From Ustulina deusta (taxonomy: Eukaryota > Ascomycota > Sordariomycetes > Xylariales > Xylariaceae): DNA of 64,000 nt. Shown piece after piece: positions 45,895 through 56,133 of this stretch. How positions within the stretch are numbered: position 1 is the stretch's first letter; each line of letters begins with the position of its first letter. Position numbers and translations under genes: made by a program. The DNA lies in NCBI GenBank assembly GCA_023159155.1, contig JAJNNX010000031.1, positions 542,569 to 606,568 on the forward strand. The letters run 5' to 3'. The notes under the pieces are model-generated. The model searched no databases. It was given only the letters and a program-made list of their open reading frames with translations, and was not told the origin of the DNA.

Positions 45895-47529
45895 CTACAT
45901 ACGGGCCAGAGCAATGCTGGTCTTCCTGTCGTTGCTGGCAGCCGATGCGTCGGCGCTAGGCGGTGTCAGGTTCTGCGTCGCCTGGATCTTGGGGACGGCG
46001 CCGAAGCGGGTGTTTCCGAGATCCCAGATCTGTTTCACGCCCGCCGATTGGTCAGTAAACAAGGAAAGTCACAAGGGAAGAGAATCTACCGGGGGTGGGA
46101 GAGCGAAGATAGGGGCAAGGGAGTAGGGCATTGATTCTTACAGCGTAGATGTTGCGCAGGAAGACGTCGCCAAGGATATCGAACGGGTTGGTACCGCGGC
46201 TCTGGACGCCACCGTACCAGTGGCTGTCGTCGGCCAGAGCAAAGGCGAGGGCCTCCTTCTGGATAGTGAACTGGGTGTCGCCGACGGCGACGGAGAAGTT
46301 GGGCAGCTCGTCGGCAGTAACGCTCGTAGGGAAGATGTAGCCCTGCTGAGTCGAGTCGTACGTAGCGCCGGGAATCTGCTGGTACAGGGCCTCACAGACC
46401 TCGTCGGATACGAGAGCTAGCGTGGTGCCTGTGTCGGCGATGGCCTTGTTGCCGCTCTGCTGCGACGTGGTACCGTTAATGACGTACGACTCCGAGTCGA
46501 ACATCCAAAATCCCTCCGAATTGTCGATAGCTGTGTATACGATGTCGGTTCCGGACGCGCTGACAAGGTCCTGGTCTACGTACCCGAACGTATAAAAGCT
46601 GTCTTCGTCGTCGCGCTCGCTGTAGAAGGCCGATGTGAACAGCGACACGCCCGCCGGGATCACGCCCTGCGAGATCATGTTTTCAACCGGCGTCGGAGCC
46701 GGGTCCGACTTTCCGTTCTTAGTCACCGTATTAATGCTGCTGAAGGCAAGTCCTAGGAGACCGTCGCCCGTGCCCTGCGCGAACTGGGTCGATAGCTTAG
46801 TGGCAAGCTCGACTGTCTGACCTGTGACACTGATTCCGCCGACGTTCAACACGTCGCTGCCGCAGGTGCCCGAGGCGGTCGAGCCATCGCCATACGAGAT
46901 GTTCCAATCCTCGCCAGACAGAGCCTTGTATGTGCTCGAGCTGGTGGGATTGAATACATTGTGGTTCCTTTGCAGAGAGCTGCTGAGACTAGTTGAGAAT
47001 ACCTACAGGTTGTGCGGTTAGCAAATGATGAACCGGGATATAGAATCAAGGCGACCCACCCAGAGATCGGCGGATCCGGTGTCGAAATCCAGCATTAGGT
47101 CCTGGGCCGGGGTACCGATAGAGACCTGGACGAGGTATCTTGGGGAGTTTTGAAAGTCAGTGTATCTTTCCTCTCAGTGATGCGTCGGATGTCGAAACAG
47201 AACGCTTTTAACATCTAGCTCAGAAAGACTCACTCGGTGTCGCCTTGCTGGTCATCGGCTCCCACCTCGCCTGTCTGTGTGGTGCCGGTCCTCTTGACGA
47301 GGAGGTACTCCTTATGGACGCGTCCTCCCTTCTTATGATGCTCATGATGAGCAAGACTGCGCTGAGTGACACGGTTTATATGGTAGTATGGGCCCTCCTT
47401 GGTCGAGTCAAAGCCGTATTTGTTCATCACAGAGACATAGGACTTGAGACCCGAACGCTTGTAGTTGGGGTTGCGAACAACTCTGAGCTTGGCGAGGCCA
47501 TCCATGATAGCCGCAGGTCTGAAGGGCAT
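45895..47529 (-). CDS. Pepsin-family (A1) aspartic protease without a visible signal peptide
   Basis: Four exons (47529-47234, 47138-47060, 47002-46142, 46029-45895) join in phase to 456 residues. The introns are 95, 57 and 112 bp. The two catalytic sites are DFDTGSADLWV (D118) and AIADTGTTLALV (D315). The flap Tyr is in ISYGDGSTASG (about Y162). The C terminus has ILGDVFLRNIYAIWDLGNTR then FGAVPK, completed across the last intron. The first 99 residues resemble a propeptide (VVRNPNYKRSGLKSYVSVMN, KEGPYYHINRV). The protein opens MPFRPAAIMDGLAKL, with no hydrophobic leader. An in-frame extension to about 47811 has no leader either. Either a 5' exon with the signal lies further upstream or the enzyme is intracellular. 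An alternative start is ATG 47505. Confidence 0.9.
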
Positions 47530-48024
47530 GTGGTACTGTTTTCTGGTGGAACTTGTGTCTGAGAGAGGATAGAGATGGTCTGTTGGAAAAGAAAGAGAGA
47601 AATGCCCAGAGCAATGCTCTTGGGAGCGGCATTGCTCCAGCAGAGCTAGCGCAGTGCTTCGATGTGAAACGGCGCCCGTTTTAGTGGCGATAGCTCGAAG
47701 AACGCGCAAGCTCGACAGGGGTTCAGGGCGGATGGGTTGTTGGCCCCTGTCGTCGATGTCCCCATATGACGTCTGGCCCAGTGGAATGTATGAGCAAGTG
47801 AGTGCGTACAAACGTGCAGATGATGCTGAAGCGTCTCATTCTGGCCGCGGGGCGAGATCGTTGGTCACGATTTTGGTGAGCAGATGCTCATGCGGATCAC
47901 CAGACCATTGAAGTGGTGTGGGTGGATGTAGGGCCTTAGCACATATATGAGCTACTAAGCGGCTACACTTGTAAAAAGGGGTATGAACACCATAGGCGTT
48001 TGATCGGAGGAACAGCACCAGGCA

Positions 48025-48091
<67 letters not shown>

Positions 48092-50284
48092 ACAGAGAGA
48101 TAGACAATGGCAGATTTAAAATTTTTGGTATTCATGCTTGATCAATTGAATCCCCAATATAGATATGTTGTATTATATCAGGAAGTGTAGGTTCGGCCTA
48201 TCTCCTGGTATAAGGGTATAGTAAAGCGTTTTAAGTTAAGTGTAATTCAATTACCATTGCCCACTTCACCATCATCACCTTGCTCCCTCTTGGGTGAGAA
48301 ATTGGCACCTGGAAACTTGATTCTATTTTCGAGTTAAACGGTGACAGGTACAATGATCCAGCTCCGATTCCCGTTCCAGTCCGGAGTCCGTGATGGTGTT
48401 GGGCGGACCCTTGCCAAGTCTTGATGCACAGCTCTCAGGAATTAGACGAATCGGGAAGGTCTTGGTGCCAAGACCTTGTAGGATGCCTCAGAAAAGCTTG
48501 TTTTCTAACCACTCCCCCTCGGTGTTGGCGAAGCGTCGCGTATCTACTACGATACACGATTTGATTGGTCATTTTTACCCTTGCTAGTCCTTATACAACG
48601 CCACTACGCCGAAATGGGCCTCAACGGAATAGATATCGGATTCATGGTCGGTAACTACTGCTTGGATCAACCGGGAATAAATGTTTAAGATTATGACCTC
48701 TGTTTTGAATGTGTAAGCAAAATTCATGACATCGCTCATGTTTGTCAGCAGCATCATTCGCATCCCAGCTTGTTTGTTCTAAACTAGCAGAGGTTGCCAG
48801 ATTAAGCATATTAATAGCGGGTGAAAGACCTTTTTATGGGTCGCAAAGCGGGGTTGAAATTTCCATTTCGGATCCCAAAACCTCTAGCCCTAGAGGCTCC
48901 CATCCCAACTCTTCTACATTTGTATGCAAACTTTCGAGCTGTCTCAGTTCAATCTTTCGCGAACAGAATAAATTGGGCATACTATTCAAGCACCACTGGC
49001 AATGTACCTAGCTCCATGAGATGACTTTATGCCTGTTGATCATGGCCTAACCGACTACAGAAGAGTTGACGCAGCCGCCCAGGCTATAACCTCATGGTAA
49101 TAGTAATCGACCCCTTCGTCTTCCCTCGCAGCCGAGAAACATTCTATACTAGCCTTAAAGAGGGTTTTGAACTAAGCGAATCTTGGACGCTTCCAAAGCT
49201 ATAATCGTTCACTACAGCCGCAAAATTCAAAAGCGGTGACATAAAGTATTGGTTATCCGGTTAGATTCGACAGCTGGAGATCCTTGGGAGAGGTTATTCA
49301 CCTAGCCGCTCCAGTCATAAAATGCCGACATACGCGCGGCATTGTCCGTCTGAGTTGGTAATATGAAGTAATTTTGCTATTCAATAGTGTTGGCAAGAAA
49401 TTCGATGCTGCCAAGCTTCCATATACCAAGGCTATTCGTGCAGCCAACACAAGGTAATTTGGTGTGAACGTCTTTTAACTTACAGAAAATGTTAAGCGTA
49501 TAAGTCTACAGTGTGCTTCTTCAAGCTAAAGCAGCTACAGGACTCGTAAACAAGCGAAAATCGAACTCCATCATGTGCAACTACGGGACATTTGAACCAA
49601 TAGATGCTTCATTGTGGGGTTCTTTTCCCAGTAGTGCGAGTCTGCTAACACCATGTTAAGACATCGCTGCAGAAGTCAAGGCAACTCTATGGTGTTACGC
49701 GAGAACACAACAACTCCTCAATACGACAACTCCTCAATAGATAGGTAGGTGACCTTACATAACGATATTCAAAACATCTTATTCTATGAAAGTGGCCGTA
49801 CAACTTAAAATCCTCCCTCATGGCCCAGTACATGTTAGTCACTATACCTGTCAAAATTATCGTACGAACACTTCTGACATATTTAGCAGAGTATTCTGTT
49901 TAGACAAGCCAATCAACTGACACTAAACACGCTGGGATGTATATTTGGGTATATTATCTAACTCTCAGAAGCACTATACACCGCGGCAGCTGTTCATGAA
50001 TGTTCAGAGTCACAACTATAAAGGAATGTGTCTGTATTGGTGGTGCTATGGGAGGAAAAAAACAACAACCAAAAAACTAGAAACTGCCGTAGTGGCTAGA
50101 TAGCCGAGTAGGCAGTACGAAAGGAAGTAGCGTTGTAGTCAACAACAACATAATATCTCCAACCCCCCGGGACACTTGATTTCTGTAGATCGTCCCCAAT
50201 ATCTACAGACCCTACAACTCAAGTCACCACGTATCTCTCCTCCATGCCACCTGCGGGATTGCCTTCGAGGTCTTGTCGGGCTAC
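47530..50284. other. Intergenic region, no supported gene
   Basis: Between the protease 5' side and the small secreted protein 3' side. The main structure is a long AC microsatellite. Frames at 48390-48587 and 48742-49024 have no recognisable domain. An AC/TG-rich, mildly AT-rich background suggests old decayed sequence. Confidence 0.5.
48031..48089. repeat. AC dinucleotide microsatellite, about 29 units
   Basis: An uninterrupted (AC)n run of about 59 bp, roughly 500 bp upstream of the aspartic protease ATG. It is the longest perfect microsatellite in the window. The lack of interruptions suggests recent slippage, so length is probably variable between strains. Confidence 0.95.
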
Positions 50285-50749
50285 TTAGTAGTTGTATGCA
50301 CCATAGCTGAACCAGTCTCCCGAATACGTCCAGCATTGGCCAACGTTGCCACTGTTAAGCCGAAGATTGAGCGATCCGCCTTGGTTCGTCGCAGTGTACA
50401 AGCTGAGATGGTAGGCATCATTCAACGAGCTGATCTTGACGCTGTGCTGCCCAGTGGCAAAGTTGCCTTTGGCATTACCGCCCACCGTAATCGTTGCGCC
50501 CCCTGAAGAGCAATCTGGCCAGCCGGTCGCATTAGAAGTTGTACCCATGAGGAATCAAAAGGAGCAAGAAAGGTCAGGTAGGGCCATACCTGAGCTGGTG
50601 TAAACGGTGAGGACCGCAGCGGAGCGTTTCTGGAGCAAGCTGGGCTCCGCGGTGTCGGCTCCCACTTTTGCTAGGGGCACCTGTGCCTCGGTAGGTTGGG
50701 CTTGAGCGATGGTGGCTGCAAGGGCAGCAAAGACGTGGACAAACTTCAT
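50285..50749 (-). CDS. Small secreted protein with a Kex2 site, candidate effector
   Basis: Two exons (50749-50590, 50514-50285) with a 75-bp intron (donor GTATGG, branch TTCTAATG, acceptor CCAG) give 129 residues. The signal peptide covers about residues 1-18 (MKFVHVFAALAATIAQA). A propeptide runs to LLQKR (41-42), a Kex2-type cleavage site, leaving a mature part of 87 residues. The mature domain has only two Cys (C55, C114), probably one disulfide, and is rich in Gly, Ser, Thr and aromatic residues (LTVYTSSDCSSGG, HLSLYTATNQGGSLNLRLNS, GQCWTYSGDWFSYGAYNY), suggesting a beta-sandwich. I do not recognise the family. The exon join is forced: no AG occurs between the donor and this acceptor. 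A TATA element and a 19-bp repeat array lie upstream. Confidence 0.8.
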
Positions 50750-50860
50750 TTTGAGACGGGGTGCTTCTGGAAAGTTTCTTATGGGATTTGTTTCAATGGA
50801 GAGGTCTCGATGTTGGTTGTTGAGTTTTCAGAACTTCACTAGACACGGCACCAACCCTTC

Positions 50861-50868
50861 TTTTTATA
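50861..50868 (-). promoter_or_regulatory. TATA box of the small secreted protein gene
   Basis: TATAAAAA on the complement, 112 bp upstream of ATG 50749. The neighbouring 19-bp repeats start 33 bp further upstream. Confidence 0.55.
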
Positions 50869-50900
50869 TTCCTTTGATCATCACGTTCCATCTCACGACT

Positions 50901-50976
50901 ACTCACTCTTCGTACAACGAATCACTCTTTGGACGACTAATCACTATTTGTATAACTAATCATTATTTATACGACA
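50901..50976. repeat. Four tandem 19-bp imperfect repeats in a promoter
   Basis: Units at 50901-50919, 50920-50938, 50939-50957 and 50958-50976 have exactly the same length. The shared core is AATCACTNTTTGNANNACT (first unit starts ACTCACT). They lie 152-227 bp upstream of the small secreted protein ATG and just upstream of its TATA box. Spacing close to two helical turns would place repeated sites on one face of DNA. Could be an array of transcription-factor sites or a decaying satellite. Confidence 0.75.
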
Positions 50977-51407
50977 TCTCAAGGCGAGGCTTCAAGATGC
51001 CTTGTTGATTCCAACGTTACCAAAGTCCTACCCTAATTGTTCAGCTATTATTCGTACTCGTCTCTTCCTTTTCGAAGCCACATCTAAGCGAACCAATGAG
51101 GCCGGCAATTACCCGCCGTTTGGCATAATCAGAAATGCAAAGACAATGTACACTACAATGTTTCCGGGCTTATGTATTACTATAATACAACGTTGTCACA
51201 ATGTTTCTGATGACAAAATAGCACTGTGGAATGGCTCAAGAGATAAACCGCTTTAATCGAAGATCGTGCACCAGCCTCTGCTGTGGAAGGATCCTACCGC
51301 CTACAAAGGCGATGAAAAATCCCACGGTGGCTAGGTCCCCCATACACAAGTACACGCTCGTTTTAAAAGCAACTTACTGCGTATGCCCTCGTTCTTAACT
51401 ACAACGA
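50977..51407. other. Intergenic stretch, no supported gene
   Basis: Upstream flank of the small secreted protein gene, up to the MITE-like element. No coding frame of note. Confidence 0.5.
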
Positions 51408-51664
51408 AGGGTTCTTTGTGTTGCACTTCTGTTCTGCGGCGAGTAGGGGTTCCCAAATAGGAAACCTTATGTTCCTATTTAGCTCAGCGTTAGCGCAACA
51501 ACCACTATACTTAGCCTTACATAAGCTATTGCTTGGCACGGGATGGATAGCCTGCTTACAGAATTAGGAAAGGGGTCCTTGGCGCTAATTCCTAAATAGG
51601 CGTGTAGGGTTTCCTAATTGGGAGCCCGCATCTGCTGCAAAAAAGTGCGAAACAGAAGAGCCCT
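51408..51664. mobile_element. MITE-like element with long imperfect terminal inverted repeats
   Basis: The outer segments 51408-51480 and about 51591-51664 are inverse copies. Matching blocks include GCACTT near both ends, TCCCAA(A/T)TAGGAAACC, and CCTATTTAG. Arms are about 70 bp with many transitions and a few gaps; the centre is about 110 bp. There is no coding capacity. This is the pattern of a non-autonomous DNA transposon or a folded-back repeat. I could not define a target-site duplication, so exact ends are uncertain by a few bases. It lies 180 bp past the dynamin-like stop codon. Confidence 0.65.
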
Positions 51665-51843
51665 CCTGGAGTCCAGATGTAAATGATGTATGTTGGTCGG
51701 TGTTTAAGATGACACAGATATTATCTCAATCCCAGAGGCTTGGATTGTATTATTGATTGTACAGTCTCAGGTAGCTGTGCATCTTGGATTCTTGATTAAA
51801 TGCAAGGATTACGGGTTGTATCAAAGCTCATCGCCCCATTCCG

Positions 51844-54306
51844 TTACGAAAATAACTCCCCAATTGAATGCTTCTCTTGGCCTGGAATGGTTTCAAAGAG
51901 AGGCCTTCCGGGGACTTTTTCGATAAAGCCTGTAGCCTGCTCTTTATCGGAGTTAGAATACGCTTCATCGAACACCTCGCCAGAGGCCTCATCTTCATCA
52001 AATTCCTCGTCAGCGGCCTCATATTCATCACATTCCTCGTCAGAGGTCTCATCAACCGTAATGGTGCGACCTGTCGTCAGAGATTAATCTTCAAGACTTA
52101 TTCAAACGGTTTGCTTTCAGTGATAGCTTACCGAAGACAGAATGGTGGTGTTCGCTCAAACGCTTTAGATCTCTCTGTCCACTGACTAGAATGTCCAGTT
52201 TCTCCCTTAATGTTTTCCGTTCAGCTATTCTCCACTCACTCTCCCCTGCGATTCTGTGAACCGCGTCGTCTGGGAGATCCAACATCATTTCAGGGGTCCA
52301 TAGCTTGGAGAGTTGCGAGACAAGGCAGGATTCCACCGCTAGGGTGTCAAAATCATGTACAACATCTTTGAGAGCAACCTATCAACAGTCAATACGCCAT
52401 AACAAAGCCGATGCATCTATTACTCGGACTTCGGCTGCCTTACCTTATAATATGCCTCCATCATGTCGGTGACAGTCGAGCATGCAAGTAGCTCCATATC
52501 AGCCTCCGCTTGTTTACTCAAGGCATCCAAGATCGCGTTCATGTTAGCATTTATAGGTCCAAATTGATTGACTGAGGATCTTTCCAAGCGGTCAGCTAGT
52601 TGAGCTCTCTGGCGCTGGACCTGTATCTTTTGCAAGTTATCTGTGAAGTAGTGGTTATATGTGATGGGATGGCCAGACTCGTGAGGCTCTAATATCTCAG
52701 AGATTTTTGCGTTGAGGCGCTGTCCGAGCTTCTCGAGAGCTGGATGAATGAATTCCGCCCATAACTCTGTCGTAGTATTCTCGTCAACGACTTCTGAAAG
52801 AGCTTCGTTGACAGAGATACGGGCAGAATCTAGTATCTTCTGAGAATATGAATCAAGAATATCCCTCCAAGGGCTACACTGCTGGCGGAAAAGATCGCCG
52901 ATAATGAGGGGATTGTATGTGCCGGGCAGTTCTCGGCCCCTGGTTCGCCTCATCAGAGTTCGAACTTCTTCTAAGTATTTATGGCGTTGGATTTGGCATG
53001 GATGTGCTGATCTGTCGGTCACGGATTCAACGATCGCTCTTGCTTGTCCACCATATCTCATCTCACGTGAAAAGTCTCCCAGTGTATTCTGTACGACAGA
53101 ACGAAGTCGCCTATTGTAGTCCCTGTCAACCCGAGCATCGCCGAAGAACTTGTCTCGGTATACTCCATCGACAGCCTCTTGGACGAGGGTAGAGAAGCGA
53201 TGACTCGCGGTGACTAGATACTTGCGCTGGTCTTGGATCGTGCTCCGAGCATCTCCAAGCTTTTCAAGCCTTCCAGAGCAATCGCTGATCCCTTTCTCAA
53301 TATCGCCTAACAGGTCCGGAAGTTGATCGAGAATGTGGTCTTTCAAGACCTCGCTCAGACGCACCTGAAGAGCTGCAGCACCCTTGTCTTTGTGCGGCAA
53401 GGCCGACCAGATGCCCTGGGCAAAGAAATCCATTTCAACTCGATTCCTATCCTCATTCGTGGAGTTCCTAGCTTGGAAGTCTCGATTGCGCACCACGTGC
53501 CACCCAAGACGAAAGACGATGTCATTGTTCTGCGCCATCTCAAAGTACTTCCGCTCTTCTTCGGAACCGACATCAAGAGTGTCGGGCTTAGTGATAAGTC
53601 CCATCGTCCGCTGTCCTTGAGGGTCAACCTGGCGGGTGAGCTCCGTGACATCCTGCAAGACGGATTCGCTCTTTGCTGAAACTACCGCCAGGATAATGCT
53701 GCGCGGGTTTTTGATGTAGGAGTACACTTGTGAGCGTACAATATGGGCAGATTCTGCTGATTGCTCCTTGTTGCCAGCCCGGTAAAGCCCGGGCAGGTCG
53801 ACGATCGTGAGATGTGGCTGTGAAGGTCCAGACAATTCGATACGAAGGATATCGCTACTCAGAGTCTTGCTCTGGTCACCAGTTCCAACATCATTGTTTA
53901 TCTTGTCAGTCAATCCCATGCAATCCTTAGCCTTCTCTATGATGACTCCGATGTTACTCTGTTCCGGAATTTCCGAGAACCGGAAGGCTTCCAGTCGCTT
54001 GCGGTCTTCCAGCGATCGGTCATTGCCTGGCTGGATTGAGACATGGCAGATCTCCGTGGATTCCTCGGGGATGTGACGAAGGATGAGCTCCGTCGCAAAT
54101 CGTGTACCGAGGCCATCCTTCACCGGGAAGGACATGCCAGAAATTGCCTGTAGCACCGAACTCTTGCCGGACGACTGGTCTCCGCAGACGACGATTTGTG
54201 GAAGATTGACATGTTTACTGATTCCGGTAGAACGCAGTTTATCGATTATGTCCATGAGGAGCTTCCTGTCCTTGGACTGCAGCGAAAGTATTGGAGGGTC
54301 TGCCAT
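51844..54306 (-). CDS. Dynamin superfamily GTPase (fungal Mx/dynamin-like) with acidic repeat tail
   Basis: Three exons (54306-52444, 52378-52132, 52070-51844) give 778 residues. The introns are 65 and 61 bp. The GTPase domain has G1 GDQSSGKSS (42-50), switch Thr in GLGTRFATEL, G3 DLPG (170-173) and G4 TKPD (239-242), all intact. The middle/stalk region follows (LPDLLGDIEKGISDC, GRELPGTYNPLIIGDLFRQQ, AEFIHPALEKL). A C-terminal GED-like part is completed by exon 2 (VESCLVSQLSKLWTPEMML, LREKLDILVSG). There is no PH or proline-rich domain, as in Mx-like and fungal orphan dynamins. Exon 3 encodes a 75-residue acidic tail with tandem DEExDExEA units. The codon at 54312 is GTG, so ATG 54306 is the first real start. 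The role is unknown; membrane remodelling is the family activity. Confidence 0.9.
51963..52050 (-). repeat. 30-bp tandem repeat coding an acidic motif
   Basis: Two full units (51981-52010, 52011-52040) plus partial units on both sides, inside exon 3 of the dynamin-like gene. Each unit encodes ten residues of the type ADEEFDEDEA. Because 30 is a multiple of three, copy-number change keeps the frame. Confidence 0.85.
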
Positions 54307-55576
54307 CTTCACAGCCGTAACGCGACTGGCCGTTCCAAGTCCTTCTCAACGATGATATTGACGACAGTAAATAGTGCGACGACTAAGACGCCCAAGTTTG
54401 CTAGGACATAAGGAGTATACTAGGGTATAGGAGGACAAAGATCAGCGATTGCAAGGCAGTCGAGAAGAAGTGCTAATGAATAATATATGTTGCATTAATT
54501 TTCGGCTGGTGTTAGGCAGCGAGACACATGCAGCATGCAATGAGACATGCAGTTCGCGCCACGCCACTCAAGGCGCAACACGAGTTTTCCATTGTTCGCT
54601 GATTGGGGGCAATACAGCCACTCTACATTCTCACTGCTGCTATAAAATCCGGACACAGATTAGGTTGGCAGGTCCCTATGGCACCCTACCGTTTCGGGCG
54701 ATCAGGGCGAAGCGTCACAGCCTCTATTGTGGCAACCACTCGCAAAAAGGCTACCTTTGCCATTGTTCTATCGATAGTAAATTACCTATCTAGAATAGTA
54801 TTTCTGAGACAGTGTATCGCTAGCGTAGAATCCCAGACACTCATGACGCCTTGAGACCGGGTATATCACCTAGTAAGAGTGTCCAGATCGTGTGAAGTGA
54901 AGACTGGCTATCCCATATCCCCCCTCTCCCGCAAAAAAATAACATGCCTGGTGACGACTCTAAGGTTTCCGCTATCAGCGAAATCCTCTCGAGCTGCGCT
55001 CGTTTGCGGAAAGGGTTTGTTAGAGGGAATAGGCAATCAACGTGTGATGATAGACAGCCTCTAACGTGTGCCATAGCCATCAAGGTCTGTCAGATTGCCT
55101 AGCCTGACACATAACCATGCGACAACTCACAGGTAACACCACATACACCCCCCAAAAACCGTGTTGGCGGTCTGCTGCGTCTGCAGTGTGCCGAAACATG
55201 AGTCACGGGTCGGGCGGAAACCTGCAGGGATCAAAGATGGGCAAACAAGCAGGCGTTATGCTCATACGCCTTGGATTTTCTGACGTGACAAACTGATATT
55301 GTTATGTTTGCAATGTGGATAGCGAAGTTGTAGAAGAGATGGAGGTAATTGACATGACACCACCGTGAGGGGTAATATATGGGCACTGTCCCTCGTACCT
55401 TCCCACAATATCGGGAGTTGAAGCTATAGTCTCGGAGTTGAACTTAAACCCAACATGGCAACAACCCCCCCAAATACCGGTGGGTATCCCCACTTATTTA
55501 AATCGCACCCAATCTAGCTGTATTTAGATAGCATGTGGAGCAACTAGAAGGATTAACCAGGATGACTATAGCTTAG
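54307..55576. other. Intergenic region, no supported gene
   Basis: Promoter side of the dynamin-like gene up to the sharp edge of the right AT-rich block. Short frames only. Confidence 0.55.
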
Positions 55577-56092
55577 CCAAAAATTTTTTTTATAAAAATA
55601 TATATAAAAAAAATAAATTTATAATATTATTTAATAAAAATAATTATTACTAAATTATTTTTAATATAATTTATTAAAAGCTAATCTAAACATAAAACTT
55701 TTTGTTAATATATAGTGTATAAATATAAAAAAAATTATTAAAAAAAATAAAATGTTTTTAATAAACTTAGATTATTTAATAAAACATAAAAAATAGTTTA
55801 TTAGGATTAAATAGCTTTTATTATTTATAAGCCTAATTTTTATTTTTTTTAAAAAATAAAAATATAATTATATTTAATAAATTTTTAAAATTAAAAAGTC
55901 TACTAGCTAATTTAAAAAAAACCAAAAACAAGCTTTTTTTTGGGCTAATTCTTTTTATCTAAAAAAAGCAATAAAACTAATATTTTTTAATAAATAGCTC
56001 TAGGATTAACTAATTTATTAGCTAATTAAAACTAAAAAAATTATTTTAATCCGGGCTTATAAAAATAATTAAAAAAAGTAAATTAATATTAA

Positions 56093-56133
<41 letters not shown>

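Noticed and set aside
40329..54306. NACHT and dynamin-like genes as one defence system
   Set aside because: They are 8 kb apart with unrelated genes between, on separate transcripts; co-location alone is not evidence.
53323..54411. Plus-strand frames across the dynamin-like gene
   Set aside because: Antisense shadows of the GTPase domain.
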